Shown here: positions 45,470 to 56,950 of the stretch, piece by piece
Layout: every line of letters starts with the position of its first letter
How positions within the stretch are numbered: the first letter of the stretch is position 1
Source: Choristoneura fumiferana
Taxonomy: Eukaryota > Arthropoda > Insecta > Lepidoptera > Tortricidae
Length of the DNA stretch: 64,000 nt
Direction of reading: 5' to 3'
Assembly (NCBI RefSeq): GCF_025370935.1
Contig: NC_133473.1
Coordinates: 14,472,127-14,536,126 of the forward strand
Made by a program: the position numbers and the translations under genes
Notes under the pieces: generated by a model
Databases searched by the model: none
What the model saw: the letters and a program-made list of their open reading frames with translations, nothing else
What the model was told of the DNA's origin: nothing

Positions 45470-47640
45470 CTAGATATCTCTGATAAAATTATGATTCATT
45501 AGGTAGGACCCTCAATCATTAGTCTTTTATTCGTTATACTCCGGCGAGATAACTCTGACAGCTATTGATGCTCGCTATCCATCTTGCGTTACCGGAAGCC
45601 GAAGCGGGAAGTGTCAGAAATACTTACATTTTTGTTAAGAATATTGTGGATTTGGTTAGATTGGTTTGGATCGAGAATACATTACAACAATAAATTAACA
45701 TCATTTACGGATTTTAATGAGCCTTTTCGATAGCTTTGTAAATTTAACTTTCAGGGTTATTTAATTTTTTAAAGCTTTTAGCTTTTTTGTGAACCAACAA
45801 AACCCGTAACCACAAAAGGCATTTTTCTAATCTCTATTTTCCTAAGAAAAATACTTTTGTTAAATCTCGTTTCGCACCGAATATAATATTTACGTACTGC
45901 ACGAAAACAAAAAGCAGTTAAAACAAAGCAAATAAAATTTATCTCAAGCAAAACACCCCATAAAATGGAATTGTCTCGAGAACTTTTATAAACGCGATAA
46001 CGACTGAAGTTGTTCGGAGCTTTGTTACTCCGCTTACATAAACATGACCACTTTAGAAAGACCTTCTCACCATCCCCCCTTTCCATAAACCCAGGGCCAT
46101 AGAGACGCAATGAAAGGTTACTTCCAGGGCCATCTTACTTTGGTCTTTGCCACGGTACCTAGATACGCAGTGAGGTAAAAAAGAGGACTCCAAGGAGTGT
46201 CCGTCTAAGGCTCCGCCCACTTCGTGGCACGCCCACATCGAAGGACCAGATACTTCTTCAGATTTCGTGTAAACTTAAATGAGGTTGTGTGCGTTGCTAT
46301 GTAACTTGCGCTTGTGTGCGATGTCTGGTTGTTATCTTAAATGTCTAGAATTAGTCGACCATATCTTTAAGTGTTTTAAGGTATTATTATACAGATAGCG
46401 ATGTTTGTAGAGATACAATATTTGGATAAAGTATTTGAAATCTTAGAGGGCTGGTAATTTTAACGTTAATTTTCAAATTCTGAGAGTACTTAAAGTTTCA
46501 AACCAAAGAAATGATTAATATTTACTTTAATCACAATAAAAAACATAAAGAATAACACGTAGTTCATGTGTCATTCGAGAGATACAGCTAAATATCTGTA
46601 TAAATCAAATTGATTTTTACCTTTTTAACGTGAAAGGGCAACAAACACATACACGTCGCACACTCAGAAACTTTCACATTTACTGAATTTCTCTGACAGG
46701 ATCACTCAACAGTTGATCAGGTCAACAATGACCGAAAAGACCCCTTTTTCTCAGAAACTACGAGTAGTAGGTATCAAGTTGAACTCAATACTTAAATCTG
46801 CTATCCCTTGACGCAGTGAAAAATCGGACTTATAAGTCAACGAAATCAAGAAATACAGTCACAAAAGACGTTTCCATACAAATTGCCGTAACCAAGACGG
46901 ACAACAAAGTGATCATGTAAAAGTTCCGTATTTGCCAACTGAAGTACGAAAGCTTAAAAATACATTAAAAATGTAAGAAAAAAAAATTAGTAGCTTCACA
47001 TAAATAAACAGAAGATCGAGCAGTGGACTAAGAAGTATGCAAGGACTTCTATCAAGCCGACACAGTGCCATCTCAGCGGATAGCAAATACGTTCATTATT
47101 ATTATGACTAGTCCAATTCTGATTGTCTTCGTTCCGCTACGAATCTATAAAAGCATTGCCTTACAAAATCCAGCATCAAAATCGTCACGGCTCCCGGAAA
47201 CGGATCCTCGTTTAATTTTTAATTCGCACGGCCGGCGACGCGGCGCTGTCGTCTTCCTGCCCGCCACTTCCGGTCGCGAGCGTTCCTTTTTTAAAGGTTG
47301 TATTTCCGTTTTAGAACGAAGCCGATGCCACGCCGAGTTGGACACGAGCATCAAACGCTTATTATTATTTTTTGAGTTTAGAACGCTATGAGGTTGGGAT
47401 TGTCAAAGACTAGATATTAAGGAGAGGGAAGGAGATCTCTTGTTTTCATTTGGATACGACATAGCTGTATCGTCTTTACACGCAGATGAGAGGATTTTGA
47501 TTTACCGCTTCCACTGTATATACTTATTTTTTGTTGTATCGTGGATGCATAAGGCTAATTTTTACGGCCAAAAGAAACTTAACGACGGTATTTTTTTTAG
47601 ATTGTTAAATATGCGTCTTAAAAATGCTGCCCGAGTGCGT
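45470..47640. other. Unique DNA, no gene recognised
   Basis: A patch at 46040-46250 is GC-richer, with a minus frame (46053-46238) I cannot assign. It could be an old element. Overlapping opposite frames at 47065-47391 cover a GC-rich patch (CGGCCGGCGACGCGGCGCTG) and are not convincing. Confidence 0.3.
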
Positions 47641-47660
47641 GTCGTTATCCCTTTAGTTGC

Positions 47661-47700
47661 CAATTTTAATAGCAATAGACGTCTATTGCTATTAAAATTG
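47661..47700. repeat. Perfect 40-bp palindrome
   Basis: Bases 47661-47680 (CAATTTTAATAGCAATAGAC) are the exact reverse complement of 47681-47700, with no spacer. An outer pair TATCCCT (47646-47652) and AGGGATA (47702-47708) continues the symmetry, with eight bases on the left and one on the right in between. Confidence 0.95.
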
Positions 47701-47804
47701 CAGGGATAGCTGCTGCTGTCACCTGACAGCAAGATGTAATCTAATGGCGCTTTAGCGTGTCAAACTTTGGGATTTGGACTTTTGGATGTAGGAAAATCTT
47801 CACA

Positions 47805-47925
47805 CACCTGCGTTGAAATTCAATGGTATGTATGAAGCTCCCAATCTGCCCTGGGCGAATGAACTACGTTTCAAGCCCTCACATTTTAAGAAGAAAGCTG
47901 TGCCGTGCAGTAGACCATAGACTAA
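47805..47925 (+). mobile_element. Diverged SINE/LINE 3' tail
   Basis: CACACCTGCGTTGAAATTC, AATGGTATGTATGAAGCTCC and CCCAATCTGCCCTGGGC follow the order of the tail family, heavily mutated. The AGCAGTGGGACG end is barely recognisable (GTGCAGTAGACCATAG). Confidence 0.5.
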
Positions 47926-48163
47926 GACAAAACATTAATTGAATTTTACTCTATCAAAAAAATAATGAAGACACTTCCGCTCCATAGATATCTAAGGCCC
48001 GTCATAAATGACTGAAGACTGGCAGTGCTTATTTTTCCGGTGAGTTTTTTCTCGTCGGACGCAAAACCTCTTCTCCGGATATTATCATTAATTATGGATC
48101 AGGATTCCAGCCAGTCACTGCTTTGACTTTTATAAATTGTGAGACAAACGGGACAAAGATTAG

Positions 48164-49110
48164 GTTTTTAGGGTTCCGGAGCCAAAATGGCAAAAACTGA
48201 ACGCTTATAGTTTCGTCAAGTCCGTCTGTCTGTCTGTCCATCCGTATGTCACAGGCATTTTACTCGAAAACTACAAGATGTACTCGTATATCAATGAAAA
48301 TTTGGAGTAGTTAAGTTACAAAAATAAATATTTATAGGGGGGGCACTCCATACACGTAGCAAAAAATTGAAAAAAAAAATAATAATTTTTAACTTGCATC
48401 AACGTGTGGCACATAGTTCGACAGCTCTTTTGAAAAGATAGTAAGGTTTCTCAAAAACTTTTTTGATTAAGTCAAGATTTCCGAAAATAATCGCTCCCAA
48501 AGTAGCAAAAATTGTGTCCCCCCCCCCCTATCTTGTAAACCGTTTGTCCAAAAACATGCAAAAAATATGGAAATACTTTCAACGAAAATTGGTTTCAACA
48601 TGATCGGATATACCGTTGTTGAGTTATTGCAAAAAAGGACGTAAGTCCTGTCCCGTCCCGTTCTCTTCCAGCAACGCTCGTCATCGCGCACCTTTGCGAC
48701 GCTTGTGTAACTCTTATAATTAATTACCTCTGTCAGTGGATATATTTGATATGACGAGAGATAAGTTCAAAGACAAAATTTATGAAACCTTGAATGTATC
48801 ACAGTGTATACCTAATGTAAGTCTACATAATCACTTAAACCATATTTCTTAGTGGGAGCTCGTTAGGGAGTAAGTGAATTTAAGAATGTATCTATTTTAT
48901 AAGTGCATATTGTATACACTTGCTTCTGTTTGCTCTCCTTAAAATAAAAAATAAAATAAGTGCCGTGAAGATACGCTCTTTTTCTGGTAATAGATTTTAA
49001 GACTGTAGTGTTTTAATTGTGTTATAACCAAAATAATATTAACTGATTTTTTTCGTAATGGCTACGGAACCCTATCTTGGGCGTGTCCGACACGCCCTTG
49101 GCCGGTTTTT
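48164..49110 (-). mobile_element. GGCCAAGTGCGAGTC element, long copy
   Basis: It is bounded by TTTTTAGGGTTCCGGAGCC (left) and GGCTACGGAACCCTATC... CACGCCCTTGGCCGGTTTTT (right). These are the reversed ends of the family. A TCTG/GTCC tract at about 48223-48246 is characteristic. At about 950 bases it is longer than the 62.6-kb copy, so about 48720-48960 may be a separate insertion ending in AATAAAAAATAAAATAAG. An 11-C run lies near 48517. Confidence 0.65.
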
Positions 49111-49228
49111 AATAATTTGTGTTAAGTTGGGAAAAGTGTTTTAAGATTACTTGAATGAAATAGATAAGAAAATTAAACTTGAAAGTTAACCAAGCTGTGA
49201 GATTTTTTTGTGTAATGAATTATTTGTC

Positions 49229-49412
49229 AAAAAAACCGGCCACGTGTGAGTCGAACTCGCGCACCGAGGTTTCCGTATTTTTTGACAATTTGCATGAATT
49301 CAGGTCAACACAATGCTTAAACTGACAAAATTTCAATTGTTGCTCCCACTGTTTGTCTGTAAAATCTATGTGACAGACGGACAGACAGACGTACGGGCAC
49401 CTGAGTGAAAAA
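49229..49412 (+). mobile_element. GGCCAAGTGCGAGTC element, 5' part
   Basis: AAAAAACCGGCCACGTGTGA, GTCGAACTCGCGCACCGAGG and GACAGACGGACAGACAGACG identify the family. The far end is missing. It lies only about 120 bases from the previous copy, head to head. Confidence 0.65.
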
Positions 49413-49419
49413 AATCATG

Positions 49420-51140
49420 CTAATGGCAGCATTGACTTGAAATATAAAAAATATTCACATTTGTGAAATAAATCGAAAAGACAGTGTACTTATAGATACT
49501 TACATTTTCATACCAAAGCATAAGTCTAAGCAACAAAACAATCCAATAGACTACTAACCGCAGGCTCTCTTCATCACAAATCAAAGTGTAAGGTAAGGAC
49601 AGGGGCCGGTTAATGCTCGCTTTGGGCCTTCGGGCCTCGGGCCTCGGGTGGTTTTGGGCGGACTCGGGTGGGCACATGTGGATGGATAGCTGTGGCCTCT
49701 AGAGTCTTACACGATGCCGTATATCAAGGCTACTTAAAGCTTTAAATGTAAATAGGTTCAGCTTGATGGGCTTGTCTTGGAGTTAAATGATTATTAATGT
49801 ACGATGGTTTTTAGTTAGCTCACGAGTTCACACTAAATAAATGTTTACCCATTAAGTTCTGTTTGTATTTAAGTTTTTGAATTTTGAAGAATCAGCTATT
49901 TTAACAAGCTTATATTGGATTTCACCTTGTACCTACTCGAATATTCGTTTGTTTTTTGTTTGCTTCAAATCTTGCTAGTCACTTTTGAGTCACTTCAGTG
50001 GTCGAATTAACCTGAAATTTGATTTCAACATTTTTTGTTAATCAAAGCTATTTTTTTACATAAACTTAATTAAACAAACAGTCAGAACAAAAGTCGACCC
50101 GTACAATAGAAGTGGATAATCAGCTTACTAAGAACAGCTTGCAAAATATTATTCTCTCAAAACTCCCATTAGTTACCAGGTAAATGAAAAATCCATTCCT
50201 CACAGTGCACATACAATTTACTACTTCATCCTAGAATTAATCACCTACCTTCAAAGTAGGACCCACCTCAAGCCATGATTTGTTCTGTCCCTCGCCTAAC
50301 AATTTATGGCCAAGCTTTCCTTGTCCACTTCAAACAAACATTGCGCTGAATTATAGTGTTACCTTTGCACGGTATTTTGGAGTTTGGTAATTTGGTTTTA
50401 AATCTAAATTAGTTTTTTTATTGTGGTAATAGTTTTTGTGTGTGGGTATGGAATGATATGGAATGTATAATAAGTGTCTAAAGTTTTATTCTCATGTTTA
50501 AAATGTCAGTTTTTTGGTGAACACCAAAATCATCCACATAAGAAACATTTGGTCTAAAAATGTCTTTAATAGAAAATCCATCGCGCATTTTTAATGTGGC
50601 GTTGAAAATTGGGGACGGGTTTTGATTTTTTGTTTATACTCTTTATAATAAAAAAATATACAAAAAGTGCTAATTACAAAGGCGAACTTATCCCTTTCTT
50701 CCTTGTCTTCCTTCATTTACTCATTCATTTGTTTACATTCTACTAGCCAAAAAAGATATTTCCACAAAGTCATTAACTAACAATCAACATAGATGAATCA
50801 TGTCTAATCTCTAGACAGTAAACGTCTATTCATTCGTGCTTCCAGTCATTAGCTATTTTCCGCGTTCGCACAAAACTTGTGGGCATAAATCGTAACACTC
50901 GGCATTTCCCATCGATATGATTAATATTGTACTTGCGTAATATAGTAGCGAGGTGGAGTTATACTCGTGATTAATACACTATTAATCTAGCTATCGATAA
51001 TTAAGTATATTCTTAAGGCGAAAACATCTTCCAGTCACCTACTGCATACAAGCGAACAAGGTCACCACTTTGTTGTTATCTATATTCTTTATATTTTGTT
51101 AAGAAAATATCACGTCTTATAAAACTCGAATTGATTGGAC
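49420..51140. other. Unique DNA
   Basis: No gene or repeat recognised. A GC-rich patch near 49600-49675 carries a repeated GGGCCTCGGGCCTCGGG. Confidence 0.35.
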
Positions 51141-51143
51141 GAT

Positions 51144-51365
51144 CCATACTAATATTTTAAATGCGAAAGTGTGTGTGTTTGTATGTTTGTCCGTCTTTCA
51201 CGTCGAAACGGAGCGAAGGATCGACGTGATTTTTGGCATAGAGATAGAAAGATAGCTTATGGGCCAGAAGTGACATACTTTTTATCCCGGAAAATGCGCA
51301 GTTACCGAGGGAACAGCGCGCGATAACCGAATTCCACGCGGGCGAAGCCGCGGGCAAAAGCTAGT
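51144..51365 (+). mobile_element. Lep1-like Helitron, near full length
   Basis: CCATACTAATATTTTAAATG, TTTGTCCGTCTTTCACGTCG, GACGTGATTTTTGGCATAGA, GAGGGAACAGCGCGCGATAA, the hairpin CGCGGGCGAAGCCGCG and terminal CAAAAGCTAG followed by T are all present. Frames over this element are not genes. Confidence 0.88.
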
Positions 51366-51804
51366 AATTATATAGTTATTTTAGTCTTACTACTTATAAC
51401 GTAATGGTCATACCATACCAAGCTGCAAATAAAAATATCACTTGTTTCGCTATGAAAATGTTTGTAAAACAGTTAATTTTTTTTATCTAGTGTCTAGTGT
51501 ATATTGCACCACCTGCTAAAATATGTTCCTTGTCTATTGTAGATCACCCGGAAGAGATCGCTCTGAAGTTATAAAGTCGCGTATTGCTTACCTTGCTTAA
51601 GAATACGTTAAGACATTTTTTATGAAATTGGCTTGTGGCTCACAATTTTTATAGCCTCAATGTTATTTTTTTTATTACGATTCTTTTTCATTTTAATTCT
51701 ATTGTAATAATTCTTATAATATTTTTATTTTGATTTATAATGATAATTTTGTTTTGTTGATTATGTATGATATAATTGTGCAATGGTAATATAGGTATTT
51801 GATC

Positions 51805-51900
51805 TTTATTACAATACAATACAATACAAAGACTTTTTATTGTACACCAGAAATAGTAAGCGATACAGAAAACAGATACACAGAGAAAAAATATATTATT
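51805..51900 (-). mobile_element. LINE/retroposon 3' end with (TTGTA)n tail
   Basis: ATTACAATACAATACAATAC and AAAGACTTTTTATTGTACAC, on the minus strand, read as GTACAATAAAAAGTCTTTG followed by TATTG repeats, a poly(A)-signal and simple-tail structure. Confidence 0.5.
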
Positions 51901-52324
51901 TAGATTTAAGTGAAAATATTTGCATGCCTACTATTAGAGGGCAGCTAGCACTACTCGTATTAAAACTTTTATAAGTTATTATATATAAGAAATTTCAACA
52001 TCACATTTATTATCCGGGAGCACCAAAGTTGGCATACTCTTCACTAGTCATACCGTAATTTTTGTCCGAATCATCGTTTGTCAATATTTTTTTCCTACTG
52101 AAACCTCATTTTTCTGAAATTTTTGAATGGTCATCTGTAGAAAACTATAGGTTAGGTTGGGTTTATTCTATAACAATTCTGAACAATTTTTGGATTCAGA
52201 GAAAAAAGAGTTACGACAAACGATCATTTTGACAAACATTACATTCAGACTTTCAACAAGTATGCGAGCCGATATGGGCATGGAAATATACATTATACAA
52301 AAGCAAATAGTGTTTAAGAATAAT

Positions 52325-52395
52325 TTGAAAGAAAAGAAAGAAAAAAAGAATAAATTTATTTGCCAAAATTCGGCACAGCAAAAAAAAAACACAAT
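52325..52395 (-). mobile_element. Retroposon 3' end with (TTTC)n tail
   Basis: On the minus strand TGCTGTGCCGAATTTTGGC, AAATAAATTTATTC, then TTTC-rich sequence. The same end occurs at 63.19-63.24 kb. The frames at 52157-52479 lie over this low-complexity sequence. Confidence 0.6.
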
Positions 52396-52470
52396 CAAAA
52401 AAAAGACAACCTTATTACAAAAAAAAAAACAAAATGACATGTAATAATGATCCAATAAAGGAGCATGAGG

Positions 52471-52701
52471 GCCAATCAACTATTTTACTCCTGCGTTACC
52501 AAAATTGTCTCTGGCGTTACCAAAAAATCGTACTTCCAACAAGATATTTGTTTAATAGGTTGAACTTATATAGGATGGCATGTATTCATGTACACCATCT
52601 ATTAAATTACAGAAAAAACAGGTTTACTTACAAAAATCTGCAATTGTTTGAAAAATGTCAAGAAGAGATTAATGTGGGTAAAAAAATTGATTGGCCCATG
52701 A
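52471..52701 (+). repeat. Dispersed repeat, copy B
   Basis: See the partner at 4085-4346 (inverted). Key shared blocks are GCGTTACCAAAATTGTCTCT, CGTACTTCCAACAAGATAT and TTGATTGGCCCAT. It lies directly beside a retroposon tail. A 123-codon frame (52434-52805) covers it and extends into non-matching sequence. Confidence 0.75.
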
Positions 52702-52814
52702 ATAAAATCTCTATATTCCTTGTGCTTTCTATACTGCTTACTATGTGTTGGTGTTCGATAAAGAATCATTGTATTGTATTGAACTTTATGTACGCTTGTT
52801 TTTAATTTACCGTC

Positions 52815-53000
52815 ATTTCCCGGTTTAATGAAGGTTTCACACATCGGCATTATCGCCGTTCCGGCACCTATAAATAAATATGGCGGCAAAAATGGCCGCA
52901 GTTTATCAGCGACCGGAAGTGGACGCTGGGGACCGGAAGCCGGGTAATAAATGTTATTAGATAGCCGCTGGGCTTAGTTGGGCTTTTTTTGGGATTTCTT
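52815..53000. promoter_or_regulatory. Unique island with paired ETS-like sites
   Basis: ACCGGAAGT (52912-52920) and ACCGGAAGC (52932-52940) start exactly 20 bases apart. Upstream are ATGGCGGCA (from 52880) and AATGGCCGC (from 52891), which resemble the Pho/YY1 core (ATGGC). No repeat or frame covers the patch. It could be an enhancer or Polycomb-type element. Inference from motifs only. Confidence 0.3.
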
Positions 53001-53009
53001 TCGTCTAGC

Positions 53010-53680
53010 CCCGGTTTTTGTTAATGTGTCTGCGCTGGCAATAAATTGGCGGGTGTTTTAAATGAGCGGTTTGCGGACCTTTTTTAGGGTAGGTATCTTA
53101 ATTAAGATGCGTGTTTAAGGTTGAATAAACGATTTGTTGGGAGGGGATTTCTGTTGGAGGGATTTTTTAGGTGAATTGAGACAAACTTCTGTTTATAATA
53201 TTGTTTGTTAAATGCAATTTACATGTCATAGGTCCAAACTATTTTATAAATAAAAGATAGGGACAACACAAAAACAAAAATAATTAAAAAGCTATCAGTA
53301 GTATTAGTATATAGTAGTATCACACAGGTTATAAAAAATGTATAGGAATAATTGTAAATAATTTATTTTTAAAACTACATACATAGCTCTTGTAATTGTA
53401 ATTTAATTGTAAATATACCTATCTAATTTTTAAAACTAGTCATAAGCAACTGTGTTGCCGTCCCGTCCGGCACGCCCGAAGATATTGAGTTAACATTATT
53501 GCTAATAAAAATAAATAATATTAAAAATAAATATTTTATGGAAATGTTGTTTGTAAGTCACTCGCAATCGTTTACAAGTAGAAACGTAAAAATAACGTGT
53601 TTTAAAAGAGCACACTTAATTTTAAATTTTGGCGGTTTAAAATTGATTTACAATGGTCTCAGTAATAATGAATATATATA
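53010..53680. other. Unique AT-rich DNA
   Basis: No gene or repeat recognised. Confidence 0.35.
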
Positions 53681-53687
53681 TTATTTT

Positions 53688-53938
53688 TTTATTCGACTGG
53701 ATGGCAAACGAGCAAGTGGGTCTCCTGATGGTAAGAGATCACCACCGCCCATAAACATCTGCAACACCAGGGGTATTGCAGATGCGTTGCCAACCTAGAG
53801 ACCTTAGATGGGATACCTCAAGTGCCTCCACGCCGAAACACAACAGTGCAAGCACTGCTGCTTCTCGGCAGGAATAGCGAGCAAGATGGTGGTAGCAATC
53901 CGGGCGGACCTTGAACAAGGTCCTACCACCTGCATATA
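53688..53938 (+). repeat. CAAACGAGCAAG repeat, fullest copy
   Basis: ATTCGACTGGATGGCAAACG, AGCAAGTGGGTCTCCTGATG, GGTATTGCAGATGCGTTGCC, CTCCACGCCGAAACACAACA, AGCAAGATGGTGGTAGCAAT and CTTGAACAAGGTCCTACCAC appear in order. A central part present at 56.1 kb (TAATTTCCTTAGATATCTTA) is missing between AAGTGCC and TCCACGCC. Widespread in moths and butterflies. I cannot name its class. Confidence 0.8.
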
Positions 53939-53939
53939 A

Positions 53940-54570
53940 ATTTGATTACAATGTTCAAAGTACGAAACAACATTCTTTTTTTATCGACAGCGCTCACACA
54001 TTTCGGAATAAAAAAGATGACTGATATTTGCTGAAAAAAAAAGTGAACAAACGAAGATATGTTTACTCGATGCAGGCTGTCAAAAGCGTGAGCAAACGTA
54101 TCGCATCTAGCTTCGTACAGTCAACAAAAAAGTAACTCATCCAGCAAAAGAAAAGAAAGTAAAATGAGCTCTACTACTTTTACGATAGAGTCGCATGTGA
54201 AATATTTTGGACGCTTCGTTTCTGCTTCCGTTGCTGCTTGTACGTGGAGTGGCCTACAAATTGGCGAACAACTTTACGTTTGCTATAACTATGTCCCTAT
54301 TTTTTGCACCTTAGAATTCAGTTTGATAACAATTTTGTGTATTTTTGGTAGACTGGCTAAACGCTCGATTGGACTTTACCGTGATCGGTTTATAGAATAT
54401 TGTTATGTGGCGCTTTTTTAAATCAAAATTGTGTATTTTAAGATTTTATGCTATTCGTAATAAGACATAATAGGATTAATATATAGTAATAAATAGAAAA
54501 ATTTCTTCTATTTTTTATTATATTGGGAAGACGTTGCTTGTGAAATGATTCAATCTTACTATCCTGCTAA
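53940..54570. other. Unique DNA with an unassigned 85-codon frame
   Basis: A plus frame at 54164-54421 (MSSTTFTIESHVKYFG...) has one hydrophobic stretch (VPIFCTLEFSLITILCIFG). I do not recognise it and consider chance more likely. Confidence 0.2.
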
Positions 54571-54574
54571 ATTA

Positions 54575-54645
54575 CTAATACATATTATAAATGCGAAAGT
54601 TTGTGGGTATGTGTGTTGCGTTGTGTATGTGTGTTAAAACAAAAT
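54575..54645 (+). mobile_element. Lep1-like Helitron 5' fragment
   Basis: ACTAATACATATTATAAATG, CGAAAGTTTGTGGGTATGTG match the family start. No 3' end follows. Confidence 0.65.
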
Positions 54646-54649
54646 TGAA

Positions 54650-55990
54650 TTAGCCATGACAAAACGCAGACGTTCAAAATTTATCCGAATACAAGATATC
54701 ATTAAAATATATATATAAATATAATTATTATAATAGGTACATAATATTTGTATATACTGAATATTTACGCAAACCTCCGTAAACTATTTATGAACTCATA
54801 TTGTGCTTTTGTTAGTTCAACATTAATTTGTTTTTATCTGTCACTTTCACATTCGCTCTTACCACAGATAAAGCATAAATTAGTTGTAACAGGCTTTCAT
54901 TTTTGTTTGAATAAAGTAAATCATTATATTCCATACCGTTTATAGCCACGGGCGAGCCGATACTGTCAATACTGGCAACTGGCAACCATCCAGCACGTTA
55001 TTTGCCATGCCCAAGCCTCTCGCTAACCGACAGCGACTGACTATGTTAAATATTTACGACATTACTTTGTTATTTAATGGAAGATAGTAAAAGGTCTCGG
55101 AAAATGACTTGTTAAAGTATCTCTTTTTTATAATTCCATCGTTATGACCGATGATTTTTTTTATGTCGAAGTTTTAATATTGCGATTGCTCGGAATTTTG
55201 GTATGTAGACTAACTTAACTTCCAGTCTTGGTCACATAGCCAAAGGCTAACTAGTTTGTAATTAAATTAGTGGAGCAGGGTGCACTTTTGTAGAATAATA
55301 TCTAAATATTTTTACTGTTACTACTAGTGACACCTGTTGGCTTGACATGTTCATTGTATGTGTAAGATTAAAAAGTGTTCAGTTCTTTATTGAAACACAA
55401 CACGATTGTTTTATTATAGGTTATGGGCCCAGCACGGTTCTACTGCAGAATTCGGCTCGAGGATAAAAAGTGACAAGCATTGGGTATTTTTACATCGAAT
55501 ACAATTTCTGTTTATTTTACACCCGAAAATTTACCGGTAGAACTCTAATCTAAGTAAGGCTTTAAAGAAGCCTTTTTACATTTTTCTACTCTGATAAATA
55601 TAAACTGCAGTTTTATTAAAAAATCATGTTACAGATTCATTTGTCTCTATCAGACTCTTTGTTTTTGTCAAGCCCAGACAAAACATTTTCTTTTTATGAA
55701 ACATAATTCGATTTCTCGAATCAGAAATATAAAACTAGATAGTTGAATACGGGTAAAATTTCCTAGAGATTTATATTGAATACGACCATTTTTAATTGCC
55801 CTGAAGCTAGTATGTGGCCTATCGTATATTTGAATTAGGAGTTCAACTGTGAGTTCAACCAATAGGTTGCGAAGTCCCGTAATCCAGGGTGGCTATGCGA
55901 GGGAACTACGTCCTTATACATACTCCTAATCCCTCCATGCGACGAAATCTACATGTGTGTATAGCTAGTAGGTTATAGACTGGACTTCTC
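54650..55990. other. Unique DNA
   Basis: No gene or clear repeat recognised. Confidence 0.35.
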
Positions 55991-56004
55991 TGCGTTAGTG
56001 CGTT

Positions 56005-56275
56005 GAATGTCATTAAACAGAGTAGCAAACGAGCAAAAGAGACACCTGGTAGTAACTGAATGCCACCACCGATGGACACTTGCAACACCAGAGTAGGTAT
56101 TGCGGATGCGTTGCCAACCTAGAAGGCTAAGATAGAATACCTCGTGTCGTGTGCCAGTAATTTCCTTAGATATCTTACTCACCAGTTCTTCCTCTCCACG
56201 CCGGAACACAGCAGCGCAAGTACTGCTGCTTGGCGTAGTGATCTCGACACACATTAAATAAGGTTCTACAACCGC
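56005..56275 (+). repeat. CAAACGAGCAAG repeat, diverged but long copy
   Basis: AGCAAACGAGCAAAAGAGAC, GGTATTGCGGATGCGTTGCC, GTGCCAGTAATTTCCTTAG, CTCCACGCCGGAACACAGC and AGTACTGCTGCTTGGCG preserve family order including the central part lost at 53.8 kb. Minus frames over it are not genes. Confidence 0.75.
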
Positions 56276-56589
56276 CACTTTTTTCTGTATAGGTTCTCTC
56301 GTCATCGAAAGTAAGAGTGTGCTTCTATAAGAGCAGAGCATAAGAGTAAGGAAGACATGCCAAATCCATCAAAATCAATGGTATGTAATGATGTGATTGG
56401 TCGTTGTGACATTTTCGCTTTAACTGCCTTAAAAATACTCAATCTCAAAGTACATATCTGGAACGACACCAAAATGTAACCATTCACACTTAACTCTTAA
56501 GCCAAACCTAAGCTCGTTACTTCGCCACCAATTACAACCTCAAAATTACCGGCACAAAATTTTAAATTTCAACCCTTTCGTCCCTCTCG

Positions 56590-56950
56590 CACGTCTAGAA
56601 CATTGCCAACTGTTGCGAATGACGCGGCTTGGTGTGCGTAGGCGTAGGCTCACGATGCGTGTGTGTGTGAGTAAACACCGGTTTAAGCCTAACTGGCCTT
56701 AATGAATCGTAATGGCCCCTATAATTCGCGGCGTAACTAACTGGCCATGTGGGGACGCCGTCCCGCCTCACCCCCCTGGCCGTTTGGAAGCGAGCCATAT
56801 CGCGTATGACAGCACCGATTCTCTTTTTAAAATTTTCAGTTGGAACGCTTTTCATACGGCGATCGGCGGTTATCTTGTACACCGCGGCATCGCTATTAAC
56901 CGACTTCGAAAATGATATTAAAGAAGGTTAATTCAACCGGTGCTCAATTT
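56590..56950. promoter_or_regulatory. GC-richer unique patch with repeat fragment
   Basis: 56590-56890 is mixed-composition unique DNA, with a short TG tract at about 56660 and GGGGACGCCGTCCCGCCTC near 56750. 56895-56930 resembles the TTAACCGACTTC repeat (see 25.24 kb). Overlapping frames on three phases cancel each other as evidence. Confidence 0.25.

Noticed and set aside
45778..46238. Overlapping minus frames as part of a gene
   Set aside because: No shared reading frame, domain or splice structure. The GC-richer segment may be an old element, but I cannot name it.
48517..48530. Poly-C run (also near 6123) as a structural signal
   Set aside because: More likely simple slippage or assembly length error. 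No other G4/i-motif context.
52157..52479. Overlapping 95- and 103-codon frames on both strands
   Set aside because: Low-complexity A-rich/T-rich sequence and a retroposon tail produce Lys- and Phe-rich peptides.
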